This document shows, one piece after another, positions 25,105 through 33,763 of a stretch of DNA of 64,000 nt. Made by a program: the position numbers and the translations under genes. The stretch comes from JAJECS01 sp965262745 (lineage in GTDB: Bacteria; Chloroflexota; UBA11872). The stretch's first letter is position 1. Every line of letters starts with the position of its first letter. The stretch is from the NCBI GenBank assembly GCA_965262745.1, contig OZ253558.1:682001-746000 (forward strand), given 5' to 3'. The notes under the pieces were generated by a model. That model made no database searches, was not told where the DNA came from, and saw only the letters and a program-made list of their open reading frames with translations.

Positions 25105-26118
25105 CTACGCCACCATCTCCGGCCGCCCGTGCGCGGCTGAAGCATACGCCGCGTGCACCACGCGCAGCGCCGCGAGGCCGTCCGTGGCCGATAGCGGCGG
25201 GTCGATCTCGCCCAGGCAGGCGCGCAGCGTCTCGGCCACCCAGGCGGTATAGGGTGCGCCCCGTTCCTCGTAAAGCGTCCGCCGCACTCGTGCACCTTCC
25301 CCGCGGCCCGTGCACCACACGAGCCTGGGCGCCGCGGCGGCGTCGGTTTGAATCCAACCCCGCGAGCCGTAGATCGTCAAGCCCTGATGCCCCTTCTCCT
25401 CCATGAGATAGCCGGAGAACAGCGACGCCATGGCGCCGCCGGCGAGCCGCATGTTGACCAGGGCCAGATCTTCGACGTCGATCGGAGCGCCGCCCACCAC
25501 GCCCGTCAGCGCCTGCACCTGATCGACGTCGCGGCCGGTGACGTAGCGGATCACGTCCACGAAGTGAATCCCCAGCCAGACCAAATGGCCTCCGCCGGCT
25601 CGGTTTCGCTCGAACGTCCAGTCGGCCTCTTGGAGTTCCTGGATGCGCGTCTGGTCCGCCACCTGCACCGCCCGCACCGCATATAGCTCCCCGATGCCGC
25701 CCTCGGCGATGATGCGCCGGGCGTCGTTCATGTCCGGGCGCATCCGGTTCGCCAGCGCCAGCATCAGCGGCACGCCCTTGTCGTCCGCGAGCCGCGCCAG
25801 CGGCGCAAAATCGTCGGGATGCACGCAGGCGGGCTTCTCCGCCATGATCGGAACGCCGGCATTGAGGAGCGCTTCGATCACCGGCGGCGAATTCGCCGCC
25901 ACCAGCGACACGATGGCCATGTCGGGGCGCACCGCCGCCAGCAAGTCATCGACGGATGTGTGACGGCCCACGAGTTTCGAGCCGATCAGGCCGAGCACCC
26001 CGTCGGCGCCGTCATCGACCACGTGCGCGGCCTCGATCCGCTCCAGGTCGCCGATGGCCTCGGCGTAGGGCTTTCGATGCTTGGCTTCGGACTCGGTAAT
26101 GAACGCGACGGTGGCCAA
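25105..26118 (-). CDS. Gfo/Idh/MocA family oxidoreductase
   Basis: 337 aa. An NAD(P)-binding N-terminus (VAFITESEAKHRKPYAEAIG) lacks the perfect GxGxxG. The catalytic-lysine motif is present in MAEKPACVHP, followed by the typical C-terminal alpha/beta domain (GGGHLVWLGIHFVDVIRYVTG split over strand and helix, with the conserved Gly-His and Asp). Start is TTG at 26118 after an AGGGA site. It heads the minus-strand group with the DMFase-like and decarboxylase genes. Family members oxidise sugars, inositols or open-chain polyols; the absence of a clean dinucleotide loop is a mild oddity. Confidence 0.82.
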   Translation of the reverse strand: MATVAFITESEAKHRKPYAEAIGDLERIEAAHVVDDGADGVLGLIGSKLVGRHTSVDDLLAAVRPDMAIVSLVAANSPPVIEALLNAGVPIMAEKPACVHPDDFAPLARLADDKGVPLMLALANRMRPDMNDARRIIAEGGIGELYAVRAVQVADQTRIQELQEADWTFERNRAGGGHLVWLGIHFVDVIRYVTGRDVDQVQALTGVVGGAPIDVEDLALVNMRLAGGAMASLFSGYLMEEKGHQGLTIYGSRGWIQTDAAAAPRLVWCTGRGEGARVRRTLYEERGAPYTAWVAETLRACLGEIDPPLSATDGLAALRVVHAAYASAAHGRPEMVA

Positions 26119-26288
26119 GAAGCTGTCCCTTCACTGAGCGCACCCGGCGTGCACGTCCGACAGTCTATGCCTGCCCGGCGCACCCAGGAATTGCAGGTGC
26201 TCGGCTCGGCCGTGGGGATGACGTGCACGATTGCGGCGAATCGTTGCCGCAATGCCCTCGATCTCTTAGCGCGGGAGTGATGGATGGG

Positions 26289-26549
26289 CTACATAGGCCG
26301 GTAGGCGCCGCGACGGTGGGCGACGCGGACAACGAGTACAACCAGCTCGTCGTCGAGCAGCTCATACACGATGCGGTAGTCGCCAATGCGCAGGCGTCGC
26401 AGACCGCGTAGCCCACCCTTGAGAGCGCTGCCTGTCAACGGCTGTCCGCCCAGGCCGTCGATGGCATGAACCACGCGCGTCCTCGCCGGTTGGGGAATTC
26501 GCTTCAGTTCTTGTGACGCGCTGCGCTTAATCCGAACCGAGTAGCTCAC
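26289..26549 (-). CDS. relE: RelE/ParE-family toxin
   Basis: 86 aa. The pattern SVRIKRSASQELKRIPQPAR, LKGGLRGLRRLRIGDYRIVYEL and VVRVAHRRGAYRPM is diagnostic of the RelE fold. It has the catalytic-type basic residues (Lys/Arg in LRRLRIGDYR and the His-Arg-Arg near the end). RelE cleaves mRNA in the ribosomal A site. GTG start overlaps the antitoxin by 23 nt, so the two are coupled. Confidence 0.88.
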   Translation of the reverse strand: MSYSVRIKRSASQELKRIPQPARTRVVHAIDGLGGQPLTGSALKGGLRGLRRLRIGDYRIVYELLDDELVVLVVRVAHRRGAYRPM

Positions 26550-26748
26550 GCCTGACCTCGTCCCAGTCCAGAACGGGGTCCGCAGGGTCCCGCAGCCGGT
26601 CCAGCGCTACGGAGAGGTCGTCGAAATTCTCGAGGTATTGCTCCAGCGCCTGGCGAACCACCGCGGCGCGGCTGCGCTTGAGCGTTGCGGCCGCCGCGTC
26701 CAGCGATTCCGCCAGCTCGTCGGGCACACGCGCCGTGATTTGAGTCAT
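26527..26748 (-). CDS. ribbon-helix-helix antitoxin (RelB-like)
   Basis: 73 aa. The N-terminus MTQITARVPDELAESLDAAA is a classic ribbon-helix-helix (TARVPDEL), and LKRSRAAVVRQALEQYLEN is the second helix. The C-terminal acidic tail (LDWDEVRRELLGSD) should clamp the toxin. ATG at 26748 follows a strong GGAGGA site. A 33-bp palindromic element lies 45-77 nt upstream. First gene of the TA pair. Confidence 0.85.
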   Translation of the reverse strand: MTQITARVPDELAESLDAAAATLKRSRAAVVRQALEQYLENFDDLSVALDRLRDPADPVLDWDEVRRELLGSD

Positions 26749-26792
26749 GGCACATCCTCCAGGTTATGGCGCATCATCCGTGATTGCGTTTC

Positions 26793-26825
26793 AATTCAAT
26801 CAATGTCAATGACCTTGATTGAATT
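26793..26825. promoter_or_regulatory. 33-bp AT-rich palindrome upstream of relBE-type TA
   Basis: Perfect 11-bp arms, AATTCAATCAA (26793-26803) and TTGATTGAATT (26815-26825), around TGTCAATGACC. It sits between the TA start (26748) and the stop of the minus-strand propeller gene (26852). It could be the TA operator or a terminator of the upstream gene; the AT-rich arms without a T tract favour an operator. Confidence 0.5.
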
Positions 26826-26851
26826 ATTGTAGCGCCAGCAACGCCGCGGGT

Positions 26852-28147
26852 CTATCCCTCGGGCACCGTGAGCGGCGCGAGCATTTCGTCGGTGATGTAC
26901 CGGCCGACGCCGAATAGCTTGCGGTCGGAATACCAGAGAATGCGCTCGCCTTCGCGCTCGGTGAGGCTGGAGTACATCGACAGCCAGGGGCGGTAGTGCG
27001 GGGCCACGCCCACGCCGTCGGTGTCGAAGAGCAGCAACGGCTCGCTGAACCAGATGGGTTGATGGGCATCGGGGCGGAACTCGCCGACGGACAGGAACTG
27101 CGGCCGCCGGCTATCGCTGTTGAGCGGGCCCAAGCCGTTGTAACCCCAACCGTCATGGTTCTGGAGGAGCTGGATGAAGCGACCGTCGTGCAGGCGATAG
27201 AGAGGCGTCGGAGAAACCGGATTCTCCATGGGGGCGCCGCCGTCGCGAAACCGCAGCATCTCGCTTGGTCGCCATGAGTGGCCGTCGTCGGCGGACACCG
27301 CGTACCAGATCTGCCCGTTGGGCGTGCGCATGCTGGCGAACAGGCGGCCGTCGGGCAGCAGCACGGTGCCGGGTTCCTGGGCAAACGAGAAGCCGGCCGT
27401 GAATTCGGTATCGAACATGACCGGCACCGTGACGAGATCGTCGCTGTCGGGAAGCCAGGTCAACTCCAGGTCGCGCGGGTCCGGCTCATCGTCGATGTTC
27501 TCGAAACGCAGAAACTCGACGTGGCAGTCGCCGACGCCGCGCGGAGCGCGGGCGGTGACCGGGGTGCGGCGCACGACGCGCTCCGACGTCCAGCGAGTGA
27601 TGCCGACGAGATGCTTGTTGTTGCGATCGCGAATCGGCTTCTGCCAGACGATGCACGAGGCGCCGGCCTTGGGATCGGGCAGGTCAAAGCGGGTGTGGCG
27701 GTATGGGATTTGCACGTTGCCGTCCACCCAAGTGCGTCCGTCGTCATCGGACACCTTGCATTCCAAGAATGAGTTGGTGTACGAGTCGCCCAGCGCCGTG
27801 CTGCGGTTGTAGAAGCAATAGATGCGCCCGCCCCGGCTCATGACGGGGAAGCCGAACGACGCGACCTGGCCGGGGTAGCGGCCGGGTCCAGCCAGCACGT
27901 CGGGCCCGGTCCAGGTGCGTCCGCCGTCTTCGCTACGGCGCACCATGATCGACTCGTCGGCGGCATGCTCCTTGGTGCAATAGGTCCAGATGGCCAGCAG
28001 GGCGCCTTCGCGCGTGAGGCTGACGAGCACGTGATCCACCGACTCCTGCCACTCCGGCGGTTCGGGCGGCAGAAAGAACACGAGGTCGGGATTGGTGCGC
28101 CGCCAATCGTCGGAGTAGGTGTGGTGCTGGCCCTCGTCAATCATCAT
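26852..28147 (-). CDS. Asp-box (BNR) sialidase-like propeller protein
   Basis: 431 aa starting ATGATG after an AAAGGAGG site. Asp boxes are RSEDGGRTW, VSDDDGRTW and SADDGHSW. The C-terminal half is clearly paralogous to the protein at 34755-36092: LYRLHDGRF / LYKLRDGRY, ILWYSDRKLFGVGRYITD / ILWYADRMQYLLGRRLTD. No signal peptide. Family members are annotated as exo-alpha-sialidases, but substrate is unverified. Located between the TA pair and an HdeD-like gene. Confidence 0.74.
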   Translation of the reverse strand: MMIDEGQHHTYSDDWRRTNPDLVFFLPPEPPEWQESVDHVLVSLTREGALLAIWTYCTKEHAADESIMVRRSEDGGRTWTGPDVLAGPGRYPGQVASFGFPVMSRGGRIYCFYNRSTALGDSYTNSFLECKVSDDDGRTWVDGNVQIPYRHTRFDLPDPKAGASCIVWQKPIRDRNNKHLVGITRWTSERVVRRTPVTARAPRGVGDCHVEFLRFENIDDEPDPRDLELTWLPDSDDLVTVPVMFDTEFTAGFSFAQEPGTVLLPDGRLFASMRTPNGQIWYAVSADDGHSWRPSEMLRFRDGGAPMENPVSPTPLYRLHDGRFIQLLQNHDGWGYNGLGPLNSDSRRPQFLSVGEFRPDAHQPIWFSEPLLLFDTDGVGVAPHYRPWLSMYSSLTEREGERILWYSDRKLFGVGRYITDEMLAPLTVPEG

Positions 28148-28219
28148 TGCGCGCCTCCTTTGCCGGGGGCGTCGCCCCGACGTCCGAGCATGAGCCCCTA
28201 TCCAGCGGCGAGTGCGGGA

Positions 28220-28981
28220 TCATAGCCCACGCCGCCGACGGCGACGGCCGCCGCGTTGGGTGGATGCCCGGAGCTCCCGACCGGCGCGGCGCTCGCGCGC
28301 CAACCGCACTTGCGAATCCTTGCGCGCCACCCGGATCTGCGTCTGCACCTCGGCCTGACGCCGGCCCCGCCAGATTTCGGCCAGCCCGCCATAGAACAAG
28401 AGATAGGCGACACCGAGTAACAGCACGAACCATTGCTGAAGCCCCAGGATCCGGCGAAACCCGACGACGTTGACCACGACGAGGGCCGCGAGGGCCGTGG
28501 GTATGCCGTACCCGATCCGCACCAGGCCGCTCACGATGATGAACAGCAGGGGCAGCTGCGGACTGTCAAGACGCCGCAGCGGAATGGCGATGGCGGCGTG
28601 CAGCAAGCCGCTTAAGAAGGCCCAGGTCCCCGCGAGCCCGACAAAAACCGCGGCCGGGACGGACGCCGGCCACACCACCTGCCAAAACAGGATGGCCGCA
28701 ATGCCCGCGACGGCAGCCAGCACGGCGTCCGCCACGACCAGAACTCGCGCCGGTCGCAACTCCCGCACCGCCAGCGCCACCAGCAGCGCCAGGGCACCAT
28801 CCGCGAGCGCAAAGATGCCGAAGATTATGGCCGGCGGCGCCACGACGCCTTGAGGCCAAATCAGGCCAATCTGGGCGTTGGCGTAGAGCAACGGCACCAC
28901 GGCGCGCAGCGTAAGCAGCCACCACCGTGATCGGGGAACCAATTCGGCCGGCGTGCCCGTCGCGGAAGCCTGAGTCGTCAC
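28220..28981 (-). CDS. DUF308/HdeD-like membrane protein
   Basis: 253 aa with about six hydrophobic segments (residues 20-205): IIFGIFALADGALALLVAL, VFVGLAGTWAFLSGLLHAA and LLFIIVSGLVRIGYG are typical of the HdeD-like fold. The last 40 residues are strongly basic (repeated Arg), probably cytosolic. GTG start. A homologous region forms the C-terminal half of the membrane protein at 31920-33158 (shared FG-x-FALADGA-x-L-L). Function unknown; HdeD in enterobacteria relates to acid tolerance. Confidence 0.68.
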   Translation of the reverse strand: MTTQASATGTPAELVPRSRWWLLTLRAVVPLLYANAQIGLIWPQGVVAPPAIIFGIFALADGALALLVALAVRELRPARVLVVADAVLAAVAGIAAILFWQVVWPASVPAAVFVGLAGTWAFLSGLLHAAIAIPLRRLDSPQLPLLFIIVSGLVRIGYGIPTALAALVVVNVVGFRRILGLQQWFVLLLGVAYLLFYGGLAEIWRGRRQAEVQTQIRVARKDSQVRLARERRAGRELRASTQRGGRRRRRRGL

Positions 28982-29040
28982 CGGCGCTCGCAGCGCGTTC
29001 GTGAGGGGTAGACTGCGGCGACGGCCCCGGGGGTGAATAC

Positions 29041-29817
29041 ATGGAAACGCTTACGCAGGATCAGGTCGACGCTTTCAACGAGAACGGCTTCTTGAGACTC
29101 GAAAAGGTCTTCGACGCCGAAACCGTCGCACGGCAGTCTCAAGAGCTCGAGCGGCTCATGCAAGAGTGGGCGACGCAGGGGCCGGGATGGAAGGGTCCAT
29201 GGCGTCAAGCCTATATGACGGCCGAGGAAGACCAACGCGCGCGCTTGGATATCTTGTCCGACCTGCCCTCATACTCCGAGGAGTTCTACCGCGCCGTGAC
29301 CGACGACAAGCTCGTCGGGGCTGTGGCTGACCTGCTCGGCACAAGCGTCGAGTACCACCACACCGTGCTGCACGCCAAGGGACCGGAGATGGGCACGCCG
29401 TTCCCGATGCACCAAGACCATCCCTTCTATGCGCATGAGGGACCCGGATACATCGACGCGCTGCTCCACATCGACGACGCCACGGAAGCCAACGGCTGCC
29501 TAAAGTTTCTGCCGGGCAGCCACAAGCTCGGCCCGCTGCCCCACATCGGGCGGGTCGATTCAAAGGATACGCGTCCCCATCTGCCGGTGGACCAATACCG
29601 GCTGGCCGACGCCTCGCCCGTCCCCGCCAACGCCGGGGACGTGGTCTTCATGAGCTATCTCACCGTCCATGGATCGGATCCAAACCGAACCGAAAACTGG
29701 CGGCGCTTGGTTCGCACGGGCTACCGCGATCCCCACAACGTGCAGATCGACGGGCACAACACCGGCGTCAAGGGCCTTATCCTGCGCGGGCGGAAACGCA
29801 ACCTGGCATTCGCGTAG
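29041..29817 (+). CDS. phytanoyl-CoA dioxygenase family protein (PhyH)
   Basis: 258 aa Fe(II)/2-oxoglutarate dioxygenase. The facial triad is visible: His124 and Asp126 in MHQDHPFY, distal His210 in YLTVHGSDP, with the oxoglutarate-binding Arg near 221. GYIDALLHIDDATEANGCLKFLPGSH (in pieces GYIDALLHIDD and GCLKFLPGSH) is the typical PhyH core. Such enzymes hydroxylate lipids or small metabolites. Alone on the + strand between minus-strand genes; substrate unknown. Confidence 0.87.
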   Translation: METLTQDQVDAFNENGFLRLEKVFDAETVARQSQELERLMQEWATQGPGWKGPWRQAYMTAEEDQRARLDILSDLPSYSEEFYRAVTDDKLVGAVADLLGTSVEYHHTVLHAKGPEMGTPFPMHQDHPFYAHEGPGYIDALLHIDDATEANGCLKFLPGSHKLGPLPHIGRVDSKDTRPHLPVDQYRLADASPVPANAGDVVFMSYLTVHGSDPNRTENWRRLVRTGYRDPHNVQIDGHNTGVKGLILRGRKRNLAFA

Positions 29818-29867
29818 CGGTCAACTAATCTAAGGCTGCGCGCGGCCCGGCCACCGAGCGCTTGCGA

Positions 29868-30902
29868 TCACTCAAATTGAGGGTTGATCGTCCGTCCGAT
29901 TTCTTCCAAGCGAGCGACCACGGCGTCCAGCACCGCGTCGTACTCGACGCCCACCCGCAGGTGAATCTCAACGTAATTCTCGTCGCTCGACAGCCCCAGC
30001 GCGCGGCGGAACTGACTGCGGCTGATCGTGGCTCCCACCATTCCTTCGTCAAAGTACAGCCACAGAGGTGTATCGCCGCGCTCGGCCCAGAGATCGAAGT
30101 CGACTCCAAACCACACGCTGGCGCCGCACAGCAGAATTCGCCGTCCGAAACCTCCCAGATACGCCCTGAAATTGCCCGAGCGGCTCACGCACCCAGCCGC
30201 TCTTGCACCGGAAGTTGCGTCGCCAATCAGACGCCGCAAGTCACGCACGCGGCGCGGGAACTCGGGCGCGAACTCTTCGGATCGCAGCGGCAGGAAGGCG
30301 TCTTCGTCCATCCGGTCGGCGAGCCCACGCAGCTGGCGAATGTCCGATTCCGCCCCCGACTCGCCGGCTTCGCCCGCCCGAGCGGCCATACGGCCGAGCA
30401 ACGCCGCCCAACTGGTGAGCATCAACCGACGCTCGCTGCCGACGATGGCGGCGCTTTGCCGATCCGGCGCCTCCGACAACTCGAACTTACCCTGCGCCTG
30501 CCGCCGCACCTCGGCCCACAGCGTCTCGGACCTTGCCTTCGGCGCGACAAAGAGCAGCGCCGACGGGCCGGCTGCATCGGCTTGGATCAATCGCCTGAGG
30601 TACCCATTCGGCTGCCCCGGCTGAAGTCCAGCCCAGAATTTCGCCTCGATGAGCACGCGCTCCGTGCCGTGCTCATCAAAACCAACGAGGTCAGGACGCC
30701 CCCCCTTCTCGTCGCTGACCTGAGTCTCCACCCGTGCGATGGGACCGATGTCAGAGCCGCCGGACCGGAGCACATCCCGCAGGGCGCCTCTGCACGCGGC
30801 GGATCGGGACAGGATGTATCCGAGGGCCTCGACCGCGGTGTTCTCGGTACTGTGCGTAACCCGCGGAGCTAGGTGGGCGAGCAATGTGGGGTCAGCGGCC
30901 AT
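29868..30902 (-). CDS. PD-(D/E)XK nuclease-superfamily-like protein
   Basis: 344 aa, no named family recognised. Residues 69-90 give a nuclease core: GGRPDLVGFDEHG, then RVLIEAKFW, i.e. Asp71 ... Glu86-x-Lys88, with a possible upstream Glu at 25. Hydrophobic strands flank the motif as in restriction-type nucleases. The C-terminal half has no recognisable domain (contains a WFGVDFDLW stretch). No methyltransferase or other defence partner is adjacent, so it is either a solitary nuclease, a DUF-type anti-phage effector or a repair protein. Confidence 0.55.
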   Translation of the reverse strand: MAADPTLLAHLAPRVTHSTENTAVEALGYILSRSAACRGALRDVLRSGGSDIGPIARVETQVSDEKGGRPDLVGFDEHGTERVLIEAKFWAGLQPGQPNGYLRRLIQADAAGPSALLFVAPKARSETLWAEVRRQAQGKFELSEAPDRQSAAIVGSERRLMLTSWAALLGRMAARAGEAGESGAESDIRQLRGLADRMDEDAFLPLRSEEFAPEFPRRVRDLRRLIGDATSGARAAGCVSRSGNFRAYLGGFGRRILLCGASVWFGVDFDLWAERGDTPLWLYFDEGMVGATISRSQFRRALGLSSDENYVEIHLRVGVEYDAVLDAVVARLEEIGRTINPQFE

Positions 30903-30934
30903 GACTAGCGCCCTCCCATAGGCTCAGAAGCTTC

Positions 30935-31846
30935 CTAGCCGACGGTCGCGCTGCCGAACACCTCGGTGAGCTTGGCCCGCACGTTGTCGACGACCTCTGG
31001 GGCCGGCGCTGGATAGGCGTGTCCCAGCAGGTTGTTGGGGTAGAGCCCCTGGAGATGGATCGCCGCTTTGATCGACGCCAGCCAGTCCTGGCTCGCGGCC
31101 CATAGGAGCCACGGGTCTTCGTACTTGAAGACGAAGTCCCAGGCGTCGCTGGTGCGACCGGCCGCCACGTGCGCGTAGAACTCGTTGGCCAGGCCCGGAC
31201 GAATCGGAGCGATGGGGCACAGATAGGCGGGCGAGCCCAGCGGATGCCCGAACATGAAGTTGCGCATCTGGCCCCCGCTGATCACGCCGAAGTCCTGATC
31301 GGCAGTGCCGCGAAGCAGCTCGTAGTAGTCGTAGAACGGATGCCCGTCGTTCTTGATGCCGACCATGTTGGGCCGCGAGGCCAGCTCGATGGCCCCATCG
31401 TTTGGGAAGTTGCCCCCGGAGAGCAGCAGCAGCGGCACGTCCGCGGCGTCCTGCACCAGATCGAAGTAGCGCACCAGCACGTCGCGGCGCAGCGTGAGCC
31501 AGCTGCTGAACTGGAGCTTCACGGCGTCGGCGCCCACGCGGTCGGCGTGGACCAGGAACTCGCGCGTCACGGATGGCTTCCAGAGCCCGGAGGAGGCGAT
31601 GAACAGCGCGCGTCCTTGATTGGCTTCGGCCACGACGGCGGTCAAGCGCCAGATCTCGTCGTCGCTCAGGCTGGCGAATTCGCTGCTGCCGGCTGTGAGC
31701 ATGAGGATCGGCACGCCCTCGTCCGCCAGCCAATCGACGTAGCGCGCAATGGAGGGATAGTCCGGGGTGCCGTCGACGTTGAAGCACAAATTGAGCGGAA
31801 CGACCGGCCCCTTCATGCGCGCGAGCACGTCCTGTGCGCGACTCAT
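30935..31846 (-). CDS. dihydrodipicolinate synthase family protein (DapA/NAL-like aldolase)
   Basis: About 304 aa from ATG 31846 (ribosome site GGGGGCAGG). TIM-barrel class I aldolase pattern: VPLNLCFNVDGTPDY, LTAGSSEFASLS (the TTGE-like loop), and the Schiff-base lysine in MVGIKNDG (Lys165). The usual catalytic Tyr in the YNxP motif is not visible; the matching stretch is LLSGGNFPN. Together with the neighbouring propeller and dehydrogenase genes, a role in keto-acid sugar or sialic-acid-like cleavage is conceivable but unproven. Confidence 0.75.
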   Translation of the reverse strand: MSRAQDVLARMKGPVVPLNLCFNVDGTPDYPSIARYVDWLADEGVPILMLTAGSSEFASLSDDEIWRLTAVVAEANQGRALFIASSGLWKPSVTREFLVHADRVGADAVKLQFSSWLTLRRDVLVRYFDLVQDAADVPLLLLSGGNFPNDGAIELASRPNMVGIKNDGHPFYDYYELLRGTADQDFGVISGGQMRNFMFGHPLGSPAYLCPIAPIRPGLANEFYAHVAAGRTSDAWDFVFKYEDPWLLWAASQDWLASIKAAIHLQGLYPNNLLGHAYPAPAPEVVDNVRAKLTEVFGSATVG

Positions 31847-31919
31847 GCCTGCCCCCGAAAATCTTGACGCGACATCCGGCGTGCAGTGTGACACCGGGCT
31901 ACGGCCGAGGCCAGTGGCC

Positions 31920-33158
31920 TCAGGTGCGCGCTGAGCGCCTCGCCGCTTCGAATTCGGACCTTGGCCAGCGCCGCAAGACGTTGCCGGTGAGCACGTGGAG
32001 CATGGCGGTTAGGACTACGACGGCCATGAGAATCAAGCTCTGCGCGTAGGCCAGGCGCACCACCTCCGGCGCCGCGGCGGCCTCCACGCCATAGGCAAGC
32101 CGCGTCACGGCGACCAGCACGAAAAAGAGGATTAATAGGTGCGCGGAATCCCCCAGGCGCATGGCAAACGCCGTGGACAGCTGAGCCGTGGCCGTCAGCA
32201 GCGCCCATACCGCAACCAGCCCGTAAAACACGTCGAGCGGCAGTGGGCGGCCGTAGCCGAACGACATGCCGGCAGCCATCAGCCCGATCACAATCGACGC
32301 GGCCGCTTCAAGGCGCAGTTGGCGTCGTGCCGGCGCGAACGCGCGGCTCGTATCCGCGAGCACCAGCAGCAACGCGCCGTCAGCCAGGGCAAAGAACCCG
32401 AACATGAACGCGGCGTCCGTTCGCTCAGCTGGTTCGATCCAGAGTTGCGCCATAACGCCTGCGCCATACGCCAGAATCAGCACCGCGCGCCCATAGACCG
32501 CGCGCCAGGCACTCACGACCTCGGGAAGCCGGCGCTCGGCATCCAAGGCCAGGTCGATCCCTGGCGACGGAGCGGCGCGTCTGCCGGGCGCCAGATATCC
32601 CTGCCAAAACTCAGGCAGGCTGGCGACCAGCCGTGGCATTACGCGCCCCGCCCACGGCTTGGTGAAGCGCCGCAGCACCGTAGCGCCGATCACGGCCGCG
32701 GCGAGCGAAAACACGACCGTGAACGCGGCGGTGCTGGCGGCCCACAGCACACCGGCCAGCATGGCCAGTCCGAAGCTTTGCGAGTGTACGTCGCCGGGCA
32801 CTAGCAGATCACCTTCACCAATCTGCCAATCAACACCCCAGCCGAGCAGGATGTCGAACCCGGCAACGAGGCCCGTCATCAGCCCGAGCGACGCCGCCAA
32901 ACCGGCCGCCCAGGTCACGCCCGCATTGAGCCTGAAGAGCAAACCCCAGGTCCAGCCGGCGACCAAGAGGCCAAAGATGATGGTGTGAAGTCCGATGCCC
33001 AGCCCAAACGTGTCGCCCGCGAGCACGGCCGGCGCCAGGTCGACTTGATGGAGCCAGGCCAGCGCGATCACGGTTCCCGCCGCGGCGCCAATTCGGAACC
33101 CCGGCCATCCCCTGAGGCGGTCGGTGAGGTCGAAGTTCTCGGCTAGGTCATTCCGCAT
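31920..33158 (-). CDS. large multi-pass membrane protein with HdeD-like C-terminal half
   Basis: About 412 aa from ATG 33158 (ATG 33170 also possible). Ten or more hydrophobic segments. Residues 1-190 form an uncharacterised membrane unit (ALAWLHQVDLAPAVLAG, then FGLGIGLHTIIFGLLVAG). The C-terminal half repeats the pattern of the protein at 28220-28981 (FGFFALADGALLLVLAD and VFYGLVAVWALLTATAQ). So this is a fusion or extended version of that family. No motif indicates transport or enzymatic function. Confidence 0.6.
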   Translation of the reverse strand: MRNDLAENFDLTDRLRGWPGFRIGAAAGTVIALAWLHQVDLAPAVLAGDTFGLGIGLHTIIFGLLVAGWTWGLLFRLNAGVTWAAGLAASLGLMTGLVAGFDILLGWGVDWQIGEGDLLVPGDVHSQSFGLAMLAGVLWAASTAAFTVVFSLAAAVIGATVLRRFTKPWAGRVMPRLVASLPEFWQGYLAPGRRAAPSPGIDLALDAERRLPEVVSAWRAVYGRAVLILAYGAGVMAQLWIEPAERTDAAFMFGFFALADGALLLVLADTSRAFAPARRQLRLEAAASIVIGLMAAGMSFGYGRPLPLDVFYGLVAVWALLTATAQLSTAFAMRLGDSAHLLILFFVLVAVTRLAYGVEAAAAPEVVRLAYAQSLILMAVVVLTAMLHVLTGNVLRRWPRSEFEAARRSART

Positions 33159-33259
33159 GGGCGGCGCCAATGGGCCTCGTTATTCCTACGGTATCAGAGT
33201 CCCAGAATCGAGCTGTGGCCGCGTGCAAGAATGCGGCCCCGCGATCCCGAGGGTCGTCA

Positions 33260-33727
33260 TTGCCTACCAGCACTCCCACCGTTGGTCACGTTGGGCTGGT
33301 GGTGCGGGACATGGACCGCATGCGCGACTTCTATACGCGCGTGGCGGGGCTGCGCGAAACCCGCGCCGCGACCATCGAGGGCGCGCACATCGACGCGCTC
33401 ACCGGGCTCAGGGGCGTCAAGCTGGAAGCCGTGTTCCTGGGCACGGAGGATCGCCCGGAAGCCATCGAGCTGCTCAAGTACCACCGTCACCCCGATCCGA
33501 ACCCCGCGCGCGGCCCGTCGGGCAACGGCCCGAATCACGTGCAGTTCGTCGTGGATGAGCTGGACCCGATCGTCGACGCGCTGCGCACCGAGGGACTGGA
33601 CGTGTGGGGCGGCCCGGTCGACTGGCCGCGAATCTGGCGCCGCGTGTTGTACGCCAAGGATCCCGAGGGCAACGTGGTGGAATTCAACGAGCGGCTGCCC
33701 GACGAGAGGCACCCCGGGGATACCTAG
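33260..33727 (+). CDS. VOC (glyoxalase/dioxygenase-fold) family protein
   Basis: About 155 aa from TTG 33260, chosen because GAGGG lies just upstream and the first VOC strand (VGHVGLVVRDMDRMRDFY) begins five residues later; ATG 33170 is an alternative that would overlap the divergent membrane-protein gene. The metal-ligand pattern is GH-V at the start, NHVQFVVDEL in the second module and GNVVEFNE at the end (Glu). Probably metal-dependent isomerase, dioxygenase or lyase; substrate unknown. Confidence 0.78.
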   Translation: MPTSTPTVGHVGLVVRDMDRMRDFYTRVAGLRETRAATIEGAHIDALTGLRGVKLEAVFLGTEDRPEAIELLKYHRHPDPNPARGPSGNGPNHVQFVVDELDPIVDALRTEGLDVWGGPVDWPRIWRRVLYAKDPEGNVVEFNERLPDERHPGDT

Positions 33728-33763
33728 GCCGGTCGGCGGCGCAGGTTTGGGGAGAAGCCGCCC

